Origin: Caulobacter sp.
GTDB taxonomy: Bacteria; Pseudomonadota; Alphaproteobacteria; Caulobacterales; Caulobacteraceae
Reading direction: 5' to 3'
DNA length: 64,000 nt
NCBI GenBank assembly: GCA_028291055.1
Contig: JAQGIP010000143.1
Location: 1-64,000, forward strand
In this document: positions 8,300 through 15,400 of the stretch, piece after piece
How the letters are laid out: each line of letters starts with the position of its first letter
Position numbering within the stretch: position 1 is the first letter of the stretch
Made by a program: the position numbers and the translations under genes
Notes under the pieces: generated by a model
What the model saw: only the letters and a program-made list of their open reading frames with translations
Told to the model about the DNA's origin: nothing
Database searches by the model: none

Positions 8300-9067
8300 A
8301 TGGAACTAAAGCAGAGCGAAATCATCTGGCGTGGCCGGCAATGGGCGGTTACAGACCACGGCCTCGAAACCCTCGGGGAGCCGTACCACTACCACTTGGA
8401 GAAGGGGCAACTCGTCCAGCGCTGGGACGACGGTTCGCTTGGCCTGCCCCAGCACCTGATGGAGAAGACGTGGCTCGACGTTGACGACTTCCTGACTGCC
8501 TACCTCGTGGCCCTCGCCGTCCACGCGGAGGACATTGGGCCGGTCCCCAAGACCGACATCGAGGAGGCGCTGGAGTTCGCCATTGCGGTCCGTCGCAACG
8601 ACTTCACTTTTGAGCCAGGACCGATTCCGCGCCCGCTTAACGAGATAAGCAAGGATCGGCCGGAGCCGGTGTGGAAGGGCTCATATGTGGTCGGGGCCCG
8701 CATGGGCGGCCGAAACCAGCCGCTTCCCTTCGAGCGGGACGAGGACGGCGTCCGGGAGAAAGGCGATGATTCCGCGGATCGGCTGACTGACGCTTACAGT
8801 GGTGGCGCCCGGCAGCACGTCGCTGGTCACGTAGGTAGGACCCGCCTCGCCACGGGCCGGGGTTCCGTGGCTGGCCTTCTCGCCTCTCCTGGAACGGTCC
8901 GCTTCACCAATAACGACCGCGCGTGGGAGGCTGTGTGGCGCCGAGTGGGAGATATGGTGATCGTTGATAGCGCCTATGGAGCACTCAGCGCGCCCTTGCG
9001 GGGGAAAGAGCCTAAGGTGGTGGCTGAGGTCCTACTGAAAAGGTTGGCGAAGGGACGGGGGCGGTAG
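8300..9067 (+). CDS. Hypothetical protein (255 aa)
   Basis: ATG 8300 is preceded by AGGGAGAAATC. The N-terminal 80 residues (IIWRGRQWAVTDHGLETL, YHYHLEKGQLVQRW, LPQHLMEKTWLDVDDFLTAY) look like a compact folded domain with alternating strands. From about residue 140 the sequence becomes Arg/Gly/Asp-rich and less ordered (RMGGRNQPLPFERDEDGVRE), then orders again near VRFTNNDRAWEAVWRRVGDM. No family is recognised. The domain change near residue 140 could mark a fusion of unrelated parts in this rearranged region. It is the last gene before tRNA-Arg. Confidence 0.5.
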   Translation: MELKQSEIIWRGRQWAVTDHGLETLGEPYHYHLEKGQLVQRWDDGSLGLPQHLMEKTWLDVDDFLTAYLVALAVHAEDIGPVPKTDIEEALEFAIAVRRNDFTFEPGPIPRPLNEISKDRPEPVWKGSYVVGARMGGRNQPLPFERDEDGVREKGDDSADRLTDAYSGGARQHVAGHVGRTRLATGRGSVAGLLASPGTVRFTNNDRAWEAVWRRVGDMVIVDSAYGALSAPLRGKEPKVVAEVLLKRLAKGRGR

Positions 9068-9378
9068 ACCAGTTCTACGGATTGTACAGCTGGCCTCTGA
9101 GAGCCGCTGCCGTCATGGCGTTGATTGATCTGCCCCGCGTGAAGGGTGGGGAGCGGCCGCCAAGCGCTGGCGCACCGATCCCGTGGCGCGCGCGGGCAAG
9201 GGCACGGCCACCCGCACGGTGGGGCTCCTGGGGGCGATCTCGCCTTTGCGGTGCGCGTGAAGATACGGGCGGACAATCCGGTGCGAGGCGTCGAGCGTTC
9301 GGTTTCCGGAAACCGGACATGAATCACGCAATGGAATTTGAATCAATCGCAATGAAACGCGACATTTTGCGCGAGGAT
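9068..9378. other. Spacer between hypothetical gene and tRNA-Arg
   Basis: No gene seen. The stretch lies directly downstream of the tRNA-Arg 3' end (the tRNA is on the minus strand), the usual location of attachment sites. I found no second copy of the tRNA 3' end within the window. Confidence 0.4.
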
Positions 9379-9458
<80 letters not shown>

Positions 9459-9552
9459 GAAGCGAGGAAGGGTCTCTAGCCGAAAGGGCGCGGGCGCGCA
9501 AACGCCCAGTCGATCGGTCCCGCCCCGATCAAGCGCCCGATCCGCCGCCCGA

Positions 9553-10257
9553 TCAGCGCCGCTTGCCGCCGCCCATGGCGTTCTGGGTGGCGGTGCCCGG
9601 AAGGGTATCGAGGGTCAGGGCGCCGTCGCCGTCCTTGTCCAGCAGCTTGAAGCGGCGGTCTGAGGCGGCGGCGAACTCGTCCTTGGTGATGCGGTGGTTG
9701 AAGTCGCTGTCGGATGCGGTCAGCGGCTCGGGCTCGCGCAGGAAGTTGTAGGGCGCGCAGCCTTGGAGGTTCAGTTCCTGCTGCTTCTTGGTCTTCTTGC
9801 CGGGCAATTGATCGTCGCTGTCGACTACCGGCACATTGTCGAGGCTGCCGCTGCCGGCCCCTTGGTACTGGGCGCGCACCATCAGGCCGCCGTTCGCGGA
9901 AAAGCCGGGGGACAGCAGGCCATACTGCTGGTTGGCCAGCATCTCAGGCACCACGCGGGTCTCGTAGAAGCTGATCTCCTGACCCTCGATGATGCCGTTC
10001 TTGTCGGTGTCGAGCAGGGTGAACCAGGCGGCGGCGTCGGCGCGCAGCTCGGCCTTGTCGATCTTGCCGTCCTTGTTGGCGTCGGCCTCGGCGAACCAGG
10101 CGGCCACCGGATAGGGCTCGCCCGCCTTGGAGCGGAAGGGCTTGCCGGCCGGGCTGAGGAACAGGGCGGGGCCGGACAGCGGCGCGGCGGTCACGGCGCT
10201 CGCGGCCATGGCGGCGGCGGCGGCGAACATCAGGGCGGTGACGGGTCGGAGTTTCAT
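9553..10257 (-). CDS. Exported EF-hand calcium-binding protein
   Basis: The 234-aa protein has a signal peptide (MKLRPVTALMFAAAAAMAAS, cleavage near TAA). Four EF-hand-like loops follow: DANKDGKIDKAEL (about residue 58), DTDKNGIIEGQEI (about 82), DSDFNHRITKDEF and DKDGDGALTLDTL (about 210). The first, second and fourth keep the acidic D-x-D/N-x-D/N ligands well; the third has N and H in the middle and may bind weakly. It probably senses or buffers calcium in the periplasm, with an unknown partner. GGGGGCGCC precedes ATG 10257. It is monocistronic. Confidence 0.8.
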   Translation of the reverse strand: MKLRPVTALMFAAAAAMAASAVTAAPLSGPALFLSPAGKPFRSKAGEPYPVAAWFAEADANKDGKIDKAELRADAAAWFTLLDTDKNGIIEGQEISFYETRVVPEMLANQQYGLLSPGFSANGGLMVRAQYQGAGSGSLDNVPVVDSDDQLPGKKTKKQQELNLQGCAPYNFLREPEPLTASDSDFNHRITKDEFAAASDRRFKLLDKDGDGALTLDTLPGTATQNAMGGGKRR

Positions 10258-10408
10258 GAAGGCGCCCCCTAGGCGTTAGATCGGTCAGCGGTGGGGTAGA
10301 GCCCTCCCGCCGGCGATTCAATAGGCGGCGATTAAGTCGGAAGTGTTGCGAGGATAGCCTTCCGGCGCGCGTCCGGCGGCGAAACCGCCCACACTTTCGC
10401 CTGACGCG

Positions 10409-11731
10409 CTAGGTTGCCGCCAGGTAGACGAAGCGCGCGACGAACAGCGCCGCCAGCACATAGAGCATCCAGTCACCCGGCCGGGCGCGCCCGCGCAGCA
10501 GCTTCAGCGCCGCATAGGCGGTGACGCCGATGGACAGGCCGTTGGCGATGGAGAAGGTCAGCGGGATGGCGGCCAGGGTCAGGAAGGCGGGGATGGCCTC
10601 CATCGGGTCGTCCCAGACGATCTCGGTCAGCGGACCCATCATCATCGCGCCGACCAGGATCAGGGCCGGCGCCGTGGCCGCCGCCGGGATCATCTGCACC
10701 AGGGGCGTGAGGAAGAGCGCGGCCAGGAACAGCAGGCCGGTGACCACGGCGGTCAGTCCGGTGCGTCCCCCGGCAGCCACGCCCGCGGCGCTCTCGATGT
10801 AGCTGGTGGTAGTCGAGGTCCCGGCCAGGGCGCCGACCATGGTGGCCACGGAATCCACCACCAGGATGCGGTTGAGGCGCGGGATGGTCCCGTCGGCGGC
10901 GACGAGGCCGGCTTTTTTGGTCACCCCCACCAGGGTGCCGACGTTGTCGAACAGGTCCACGAACAGGAAGACGAACAGGATCTCCAGGATGGCCACCCAG
11001 CCGCCGCCGCCGAGATGCAGCACGGAGGGGAAGTTGAGCTTGAAGGCGGTGGCGGTCATTTCGGCGACCGACGCGCTCTGGGGCGCCCACTTGACCAGGC
11101 CCAGCAGGACGCCGCCGCCGGTGGCGATCAGGATGCCGATCAGGATCGCGCCCTTGACCCGCCAGGCCTGCAGCGCCGCGATCACCACCAGGCCCAGGAT
11201 GGCCAGGGCCGTGGCCGGCGTGGTCAGCTTGCCCAGGGTCACCGTGGTGTTGGGGTCGGCGACGATAATGCCCGCCTCCTTCAGGCCGATGAAGGCGATG
11301 AACAGGCCGATGCCGGCGGCGACGGCGGCCAGCAGGGGCCGGGGGATGGCCGCGATGATCACCTGGCGCACGCCCGCGAAGGTGAGCAGCAGGAAGGCCA
11401 CCCCGGAGATGAAGACGCAGGCGAGCGCGGTCTGCCACGGCACGCCCATGCCCTTGACCACCGTGAAGGTGAAGTAGGCGTTCAGCCCCATGCCCGGGGC
11501 CAGCGCGATGGGATAGTTGGCGAACAGGCCCATGAGGATGGAGCCCACGCCCGCCGCGACGCAGGTGGCCGCCGCCACCGCGGCCACGGGCATGCCGGTC
11601 AGCCCCAGGATCGAGGGGTTCACCACCACGATATAGGCCATGGTCAGGAAGGTGGTGGCGCCCGCCAGCACCTCGGTGCGCACGCTCGTACCGTGCTCGC
11701 TTAGGCGGAAGGTGCGCTCGAATATGGACAT
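10409..11731 (-). CDS. NCS2-family purine permease (AzgA/PbuG-like)
   Basis: The 440-aa protein is a proton-coupled nucleobase importer of the inner membrane, of the AzgA branch that carries adenine, guanine and hypoxanthine. It has about 12-14 hydrophobic segments. Family signatures are the N-terminal block EVLAGATTFLTMAYIVVVNP, the motif LAPGMGLNAYFTFTVV (half-helix region of TM3), and FVDLFDNVGTLVGVTKKAGL in TM8. A 7+7 inverted repeat fold is expected. GGGGGATCAGACC precedes ATG 11731. The exact substrate cannot be read from sequence. It does not overlap the ABC gene upstream, so co-transcription is only possible. Confidence 0.85.
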   Translation of the reverse strand: MSIFERTFRLSEHGTSVRTEVLAGATTFLTMAYIVVVNPSILGLTGMPVAAVAAATCVAAGVGSILMGLFANYPIALAPGMGLNAYFTFTVVKGMGVPWQTALACVFISGVAFLLLTFAGVRQVIIAAIPRPLLAAVAAGIGLFIAFIGLKEAGIIVADPNTTVTLGKLTTPATALAILGLVVIAALQAWRVKGAILIGILIATGGGVLLGLVKWAPQSASVAEMTATAFKLNFPSVLHLGGGGWVAILEILFVFLFVDLFDNVGTLVGVTKKAGLVAADGTIPRLNRILVVDSVATMVGALAGTSTTTSYIESAAGVAAGGRTGLTAVVTGLLFLAALFLTPLVQMIPAAATAPALILVGAMMMGPLTEIVWDDPMEAIPAFLTLAAIPLTFSIANGLSIGVTAYAALKLLRGRARPGDWMLYVLAALFVARFVYLAAT

Positions 11732-11791
11732 GGTCTGATCCCCCGCCGCGATGATGCGAGGCGATCAGCCGGGCGGCAAGAGGCGCGAGCG

Positions 11792-12754
11792 CTAGTCCCG
11801 GGTCGGGTCCTTGCCGTCGGCCGCGCCATAGGTCAGCGACAGGAAGACGTCCTCCAGGTCCGGGTCCTCGGTGGCGATGTCCTTGATGTGGACGCCGGTG
11901 GCGCGCACGGCGGCCAGCACCTGTTCGACGCTGGACTGACCGGTGCGGTAGGTGACCGAAAACGCCCCGCCGCCGCGCAGCTTGGTCTCGAAGCCGGTGA
12001 GGAAGGGCGCCGTGCCCAGCGGCTCTTCGGGCGTGACCACCACATTGCGGGTGTCCATGCGCTTCAGCAGGGTGGCGGTGGATTCGCAGGCCACCACCTC
12101 GCCGCGGTTGACGATGGCGATCTGGTCGCAGAGCTCCTGGGCTTCTTCCAGATAGTGGGTGGTCAGCACGATGGTGACGCCCAGCCGGTTCAGGCCGACC
12201 ACATAGTTCCACAGCTGGCGGCGCAACTCGACGTCCACCCCGGCGGTGGGCTCGTCCAGGATCAGCACCGGCGGATTGTGCACCATGGCCTTGGCCACCA
12301 TCAGGCGGCGCTTCATGCCGCCCGACAGGGCGCGCACATACGCATTGGCCTTGTCGGTCAGGCCCATGGCGGCCAGCAGCTCGTCGGTGCGCCGGTCCGC
12401 CTTGCGCACGCCGTAGAGGCCGGCCTGGGTCTCCAGCGACTCACGCGGCGTGAAGAAGACGTCGGCGGCCAGCTCCTGCGGCACCACCCCGATGGCGGCG
12501 CGGGCGTCGCGTGGGCGCTCGTCGATGTCGCGGTCCCAGATCTTCACCGTGCCGGCGGTCTTCTTGGTCAGTCCGGCCAGGATGTTGATGAAGGTCGACT
12601 TGCCGGCCCCGTTGGGGCCCAGCAGGCCGAACACCGAGCCGCGCGGGATCTTCAGGTCGATTCCGTTCAGCGCGAGCTTTTCCGGGGTCGTCTTGGTGGC
12701 GGGGTAGCGTTTGACGAGACCCTCGGCCTCGATGGCATAGTCGGGAAGTTGCAT
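11792..12754 (-). CDS. ABC transporter ATP-binding protein
   Basis: From ATG 12754 the protein has 320 aa: an ABC ATPase domain (Walker A GPNGAGKST near residue 45, signature LSGGMKRRL near 140, Walker B VLILDEPTAGVD near 160, H-switch TTHYLEEAQELC) and an 80-residue C-terminal extension typical of CcmA/NatA-type exporters. It should energise an ABC-2 type permease, but no permease gene adjoins it on either side. A longer frame reaches 12838, but that would leave only 15 bases to the divergent gene at 12854, so the start beginning MQLPDYAIEAEGL is preferred. Confidence 0.85.
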   Translation of the reverse strand: MQLPDYAIEAEGLVKRYPATKTTPEKLALNGIDLKIPRGSVFGLLGPNGAGKSTFINILAGLTKKTAGTVKIWDRDIDERPRDARAAIGVVPQELAADVFFTPRESLETQAGLYGVRKADRRTDELLAAMGLTDKANAYVRALSGGMKRRLMVAKAMVHNPPVLILDEPTAGVDVELRRQLWNYVVGLNRLGVTIVLTTHYLEEAQELCDQIAIVNRGEVVACESTATLLKRMDTRNVVVTPEEPLGTAPFLTGFETKLRGGGAFSVTYRTGQSSVEQVLAAVRATGVHIKDIATEDPDLEDVFLSLTYGAADGKDPTRD

Positions 12755-12853
12755 CGAATCCGGCTTGAAAAATTGACGCCTGATCGGCGTGTCGCATAGG
12801 TATGCGCCCCAAGCCCCCACGCCAAGGCCGGGCTTCATGGAGAGTCACCCGTA

Positions 12854-13138
12854 ATGGCGCGCAAGGCCAAGCCCGTTCCCGATCCCGTGGCCGAGATGGC
12901 GCCCGCCAGGCCCAACGCCGTGCCGCCGCCCGAGGTGGTCACTGTGCGCACCAAACGCGTCAGCTGCGACGGCGTCGGCGGGGCGCTCGGCCATCCGCGC
13001 GTCTACCTGGAGATGGGCGAGGCCAGCTTCGTCGAATGTACCTACTGCGACCGCCGCTTCGTCCTGGCCGCCGGCTCGGACGGTCATGAGGACGAGGTCC
13101 TGGCGCCGGGCGTCTATGAGGGCGCGGGCGGCCACTAG
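12854..13138 (+). CDS. CHCC zinc-finger protein (NDUFS6-like)
   Basis: The 94-aa protein has a disordered Pro/Ala-rich N-terminus (residues 1-30), then the zf-CHCC domain: RVSCDGVGGALGHPRVYLEM and ASFVECTYCDRRFVLAAGS. The putative zinc ligands are the Cys of VSCDG, the His of GHPRVYL and the two Cys of CTYC. This domain is the bacterial counterpart of the complex I accessory subunit NDUFS6. In alphaproteobacteria it occurs as a short stand-alone gene such as this one. It is divergent from the ABC ATPase gene. Confidence 0.85.
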   Translation: MARKAKPVPDPVAEMAPARPNAVPPPEVVTVRTKRVSCDGVGGALGHPRVYLEMGEASFVECTYCDRRFVLAAGSDGHEDEVLAPGVYEGAGGH

Positions 13139-13262
13139 GTCACAAACGGCGCGGCCGCTTCGTCTAGCCAATGACTGACGACATCGGAGTCCGGTTTCCG
13201 CCAGGCCCGGACTTCTTCCGGTCCGGGGCCGGTCCTATGTTGCGGACAACAGGAGCCAGACC

Positions 13263-14066
13263 ATGAGCCACGCCGCCACCTTCCACGCCCTGCATGCCGG
13301 CCCCGGCGTGCTGACTCTGCCCAACGGCTGGGACGCCATGAGCTGCCGCCTGCTGCAGGAGGCCGGCGGCAAGGCCGTGGCCACCTCCAGCGCGGCGGTG
13401 GCCTGGAGCCTGGGCTATCCGGACGGCGACGCCCTGCCGGTGCCGCTGTTGATCCAGACCCTGGAGAATATCGCCCGGGTGCTGTCCGTGCCGCTCACCG
13501 CCGATATCGAGGGCGGCTACAGCGACGACCCGGCCACGGTGGGCGAGACGGTGGCCCGGGTGATCGGCGCGGGCGCCGTCGGCATCAACCTGGAGGACGG
13601 CGCCCGCGCGCCCGACCTGCACGCCCGCAAGATCGAGGCGGCCCGCGCCGCTGCCGTCAAGGCCGGGGTCGACCTGTTCATCAACGCCCGCACCGACGTC
13701 TATCTGCGCGGCCTGGCGGAGGGAGAGGCGGCGGTGGCCGAGGTGCTGAAGCGCGCGACACTCTATGCCGCCGCCGGCGCCAGCGGGCTGTTCGCGCCGG
13801 TGGTGAAGGAGGCCGATGAGATCGCCGCCATCGCCAAGGGAACCGCCTTGCCCCTCAACGTCATGGCCATGCCGGGCGTGCCCGATGCGGCGGGCCTGGC
13901 CAAGCTGGGCGCGCGCCGCCTGAGCTCCGCCACCGGCCCCTCCCGCGTCGCCTGGAGCGCCATGACCCGCGCCATGACCGACTGGATCGCCACCGGCGAC
14001 AACGATGCGCTGGGCGCGGCCGGCAAGGATGCGGGCAACTACAATACCCTGTTCGCCCAGGCCTAG
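13263..14066 (+). CDS. Isocitrate lyase/PEP mutase-family protein
   Basis: The 267-aa TIM-barrel enzyme belongs to the ICL/PEP mutase superfamily, which makes or breaks C-C or C-P bonds next to a carboxylate using magnesium. Visible blocks are LPNGWDAMSCRLLQEAGGKA, VPLTADIEGGYSDDPATVG (metal-binding acidic segment), AVGINLEDGA and LFINARTDVYLRGL. The classic isocitrate lyase active-site KKCGH loop is absent, so it is not an isocitrate lyase; members of this branch are mostly uncharacterised. AGGAG precedes ATG 13263. The stop codon (14064-14066) lies inside the left end of the extragenic repeat. Confidence 0.85.
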   Translation: MSHAATFHALHAGPGVLTLPNGWDAMSCRLLQEAGGKAVATSSAAVAWSLGYPDGDALPVPLLIQTLENIARVLSVPLTADIEGGYSDDPATVGETVARVIGAGAVGINLEDGARAPDLHARKIEAARAAAVKAGVDLFINARTDVYLRGLAEGEAAVAEVLKRATLYAAAGASGLFAPVVKEADEIAAIAKGTALPLNVMAMPGVPDAAGLAKLGARRLSSATGPSRVAWSAMTRAMTDWIATGDNDALGAAGKDAGNYNTLFAQA

Positions 14067-14169
14067 AGCGTTGTCCGCTCCGATAGAATCGGAGCGGCGC
14101 TCTAGCTATTTGTTTTGTCGCGCTTTTCGGCGGCGAACCGGTTTCCACTTCGCCGGAAAGCGCTCTAGG
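14062..14169. repeat. Dispersed extragenic palindromic element
   Basis: A 108-bp unit bounded by a perfect 9-bp inverted repeat (CCTAGAGCG at 14062-14070, CGCTCTAGG at 14161-14169). It contains a 10-bp perfect stem with a three-base loop, CCGCTCCGAT-AGA-ATCGGAGCGG, and the blocks TTGTTTTGTCGCG and GAACCGGTTTCCACTTCGC. These recall a widespread alphaproteobacterial intergenic repeat. It sits exactly between two convergent genes and probably also works as a bidirectional terminator. Confidence 0.75.
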
Positions 14170-15259
14170 GCTTGGCCGGCGCCGCCGCGTCGTCCGGTAG
14201 AGTCAGCCGGATCGGCAGCTTGATACGCGCGCCGTCCACGGGACTGCCGCCGTCGGTCCAAGGGCTCATCTGCATGGCCGGCGCGGCCTTGGCGGCGGCG
14301 GCGGCGAAGCCCATGCCGGCGGGATCCTCGCGGCCCGGCCGGCAGTCGCTCAGCACGCCGTTCGCGCCCACCGCGCAGTCGGCCACGCCCAGGCCCGTCT
14401 TCAGCCCGGCCGCCCGCGCCGCGGCGGGGAACAGCGCCTGGATGTCGTCCTGCGACAGGACCCGCACCCAGCGCGGCTTGCGGATGTCGGCCTCGGCCGG
14501 TGCGCCGGGACGCGTGAAGTGGATTGGAATACTGACCCACAGGGTCTCGACCAGCTTGGCCTCCTCCGGTTTCACCGGCGCCTGGAAGCGCGTGGCCAGA
14601 CCCCTGGCGGCCGCGCCGAAGCCCAGGGTGGAAGGTTCCTCGCTCTGCACGCTACAGCGGTGCAGATGGCCATCGGCGGTGAAGTTGCAGACCATGGTGA
14701 CCTGGGCGGAGGTGATGTTCTCGCCGGCCTTGGACGGCCAGGCGGCCTGGACGTCGGCCCGGGTCGGCGCGGCGATCCACAGGGGGTTGGCCAGCATCTT
14801 GACCCCCGCTTCGGGATCGGGGGGCGTTGTCGGCGAATGCGAGGCCATGCGGTCCAGCGGCGCCTTCTGCGGCGGCGGCGGCGTCGCACCCTTGCGGTCG
14901 CCCTCCATGCCGAAGTTGATCGGAATTTGAACGCCGCTCGCGCGTACCGGCACGCCGTCGCGGGTCGCGGGCTTCATCAGGAAGCGCGGCGCCAGCAGCA
15001 ACGCGGCATAGCCGAAGCCTTCGCCAGGCGGGCTCTCGCTGACCACCACGCAGTCGTCCAGCAGGCCCCGCTCGGTGACGTCACAACGGATCACGGCCTT
15101 GCCGCCGCGGCCTTCGCGCAAAGCCTTGGCCGGCCAGACCGCCTCATAGGAATCGATGCTGGGTTTCTTCGCCCAGTCCGGCGCGGTCACCTGGGCCGAG
15201 GCGGGCGCGCAAAGCCCGAAATTGATGGCGACAACCGCCGCTAACATCCACAACCGCAT
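14165..15259 (-). CDS. Exported protein with three TonB-C-like repeats
   Basis: The 364-aa protein has a signal peptide (MRLWMLAAVVAINFGLCAPA, cleavage after SAQ). Three homologous units of about 90-100 residues follow, each with W-P-x-x-A, a C-x-V strand, G-x-L-x-D/R-C, then E-x-P-x-x-x-G-F-G/A-x-A-A and a closing I-P-I-x-F/L. Examples are VIRCDVTERGLLDDC, VCNFTADGHLHRC and VADCAVGANGVLSDC. This is the TonB C-terminal (energy transducer) fold, here without the N-terminal membrane anchor and Pro-rich spacer, so it cannot act as a normal TonB. It probably binds a periplasmic partner. The paired Cys in each unit could form disulphides. Confidence 0.75.
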   Translation of the reverse strand: MRLWMLAAVVAINFGLCAPASAQVTAPDWAKKPSIDSYEAVWPAKALREGRGGKAVIRCDVTERGLLDDCVVVSESPPGEGFGYAALLLAPRFLMKPATRDGVPVRASGVQIPINFGMEGDRKGATPPPPQKAPLDRMASHSPTTPPDPEAGVKMLANPLWIAAPTRADVQAAWPSKAGENITSAQVTMVCNFTADGHLHRCSVQSEEPSTLGFGAAARGLATRFQAPVKPEEAKLVETLWVSIPIHFTRPGAPAEADIRKPRWVRVLSQDDIQALFPAAARAAGLKTGLGVADCAVGANGVLSDCRPGREDPAGMGFAAAAAKAAPAMQMSPWTDGGSPVDGARIKLPIRLTLPDDAAAPAKP

Positions 15260-15400
15260 CGCCGTCCCCCAGACCAGTCCGGCCGCCGCGCCTGCGGTCC
15301 AACCATGAACCCACGGTTGCGCACCCGCGCGATACAGGCAAGCGACTTCGTCTCGCGCGGCGGGGCTGACCGGGGCGGCTTAAACCCCTATCTTGGAGTC

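Noticed and set aside
9068..9378. Attachment-site remnant for an island at tRNA-Arg
   Set aside because: I found no second copy of the tRNA-Arg 3' end in the window; the other end could lie beyond position 1.
10473..12212. Long 579-aa minus-strand frame over the permease and ABC genes
   Set aside because: It is composed of R, G, H and P repeats typical of an out-of-frame reading of GC-rich DNA and overlaps two certain genes.
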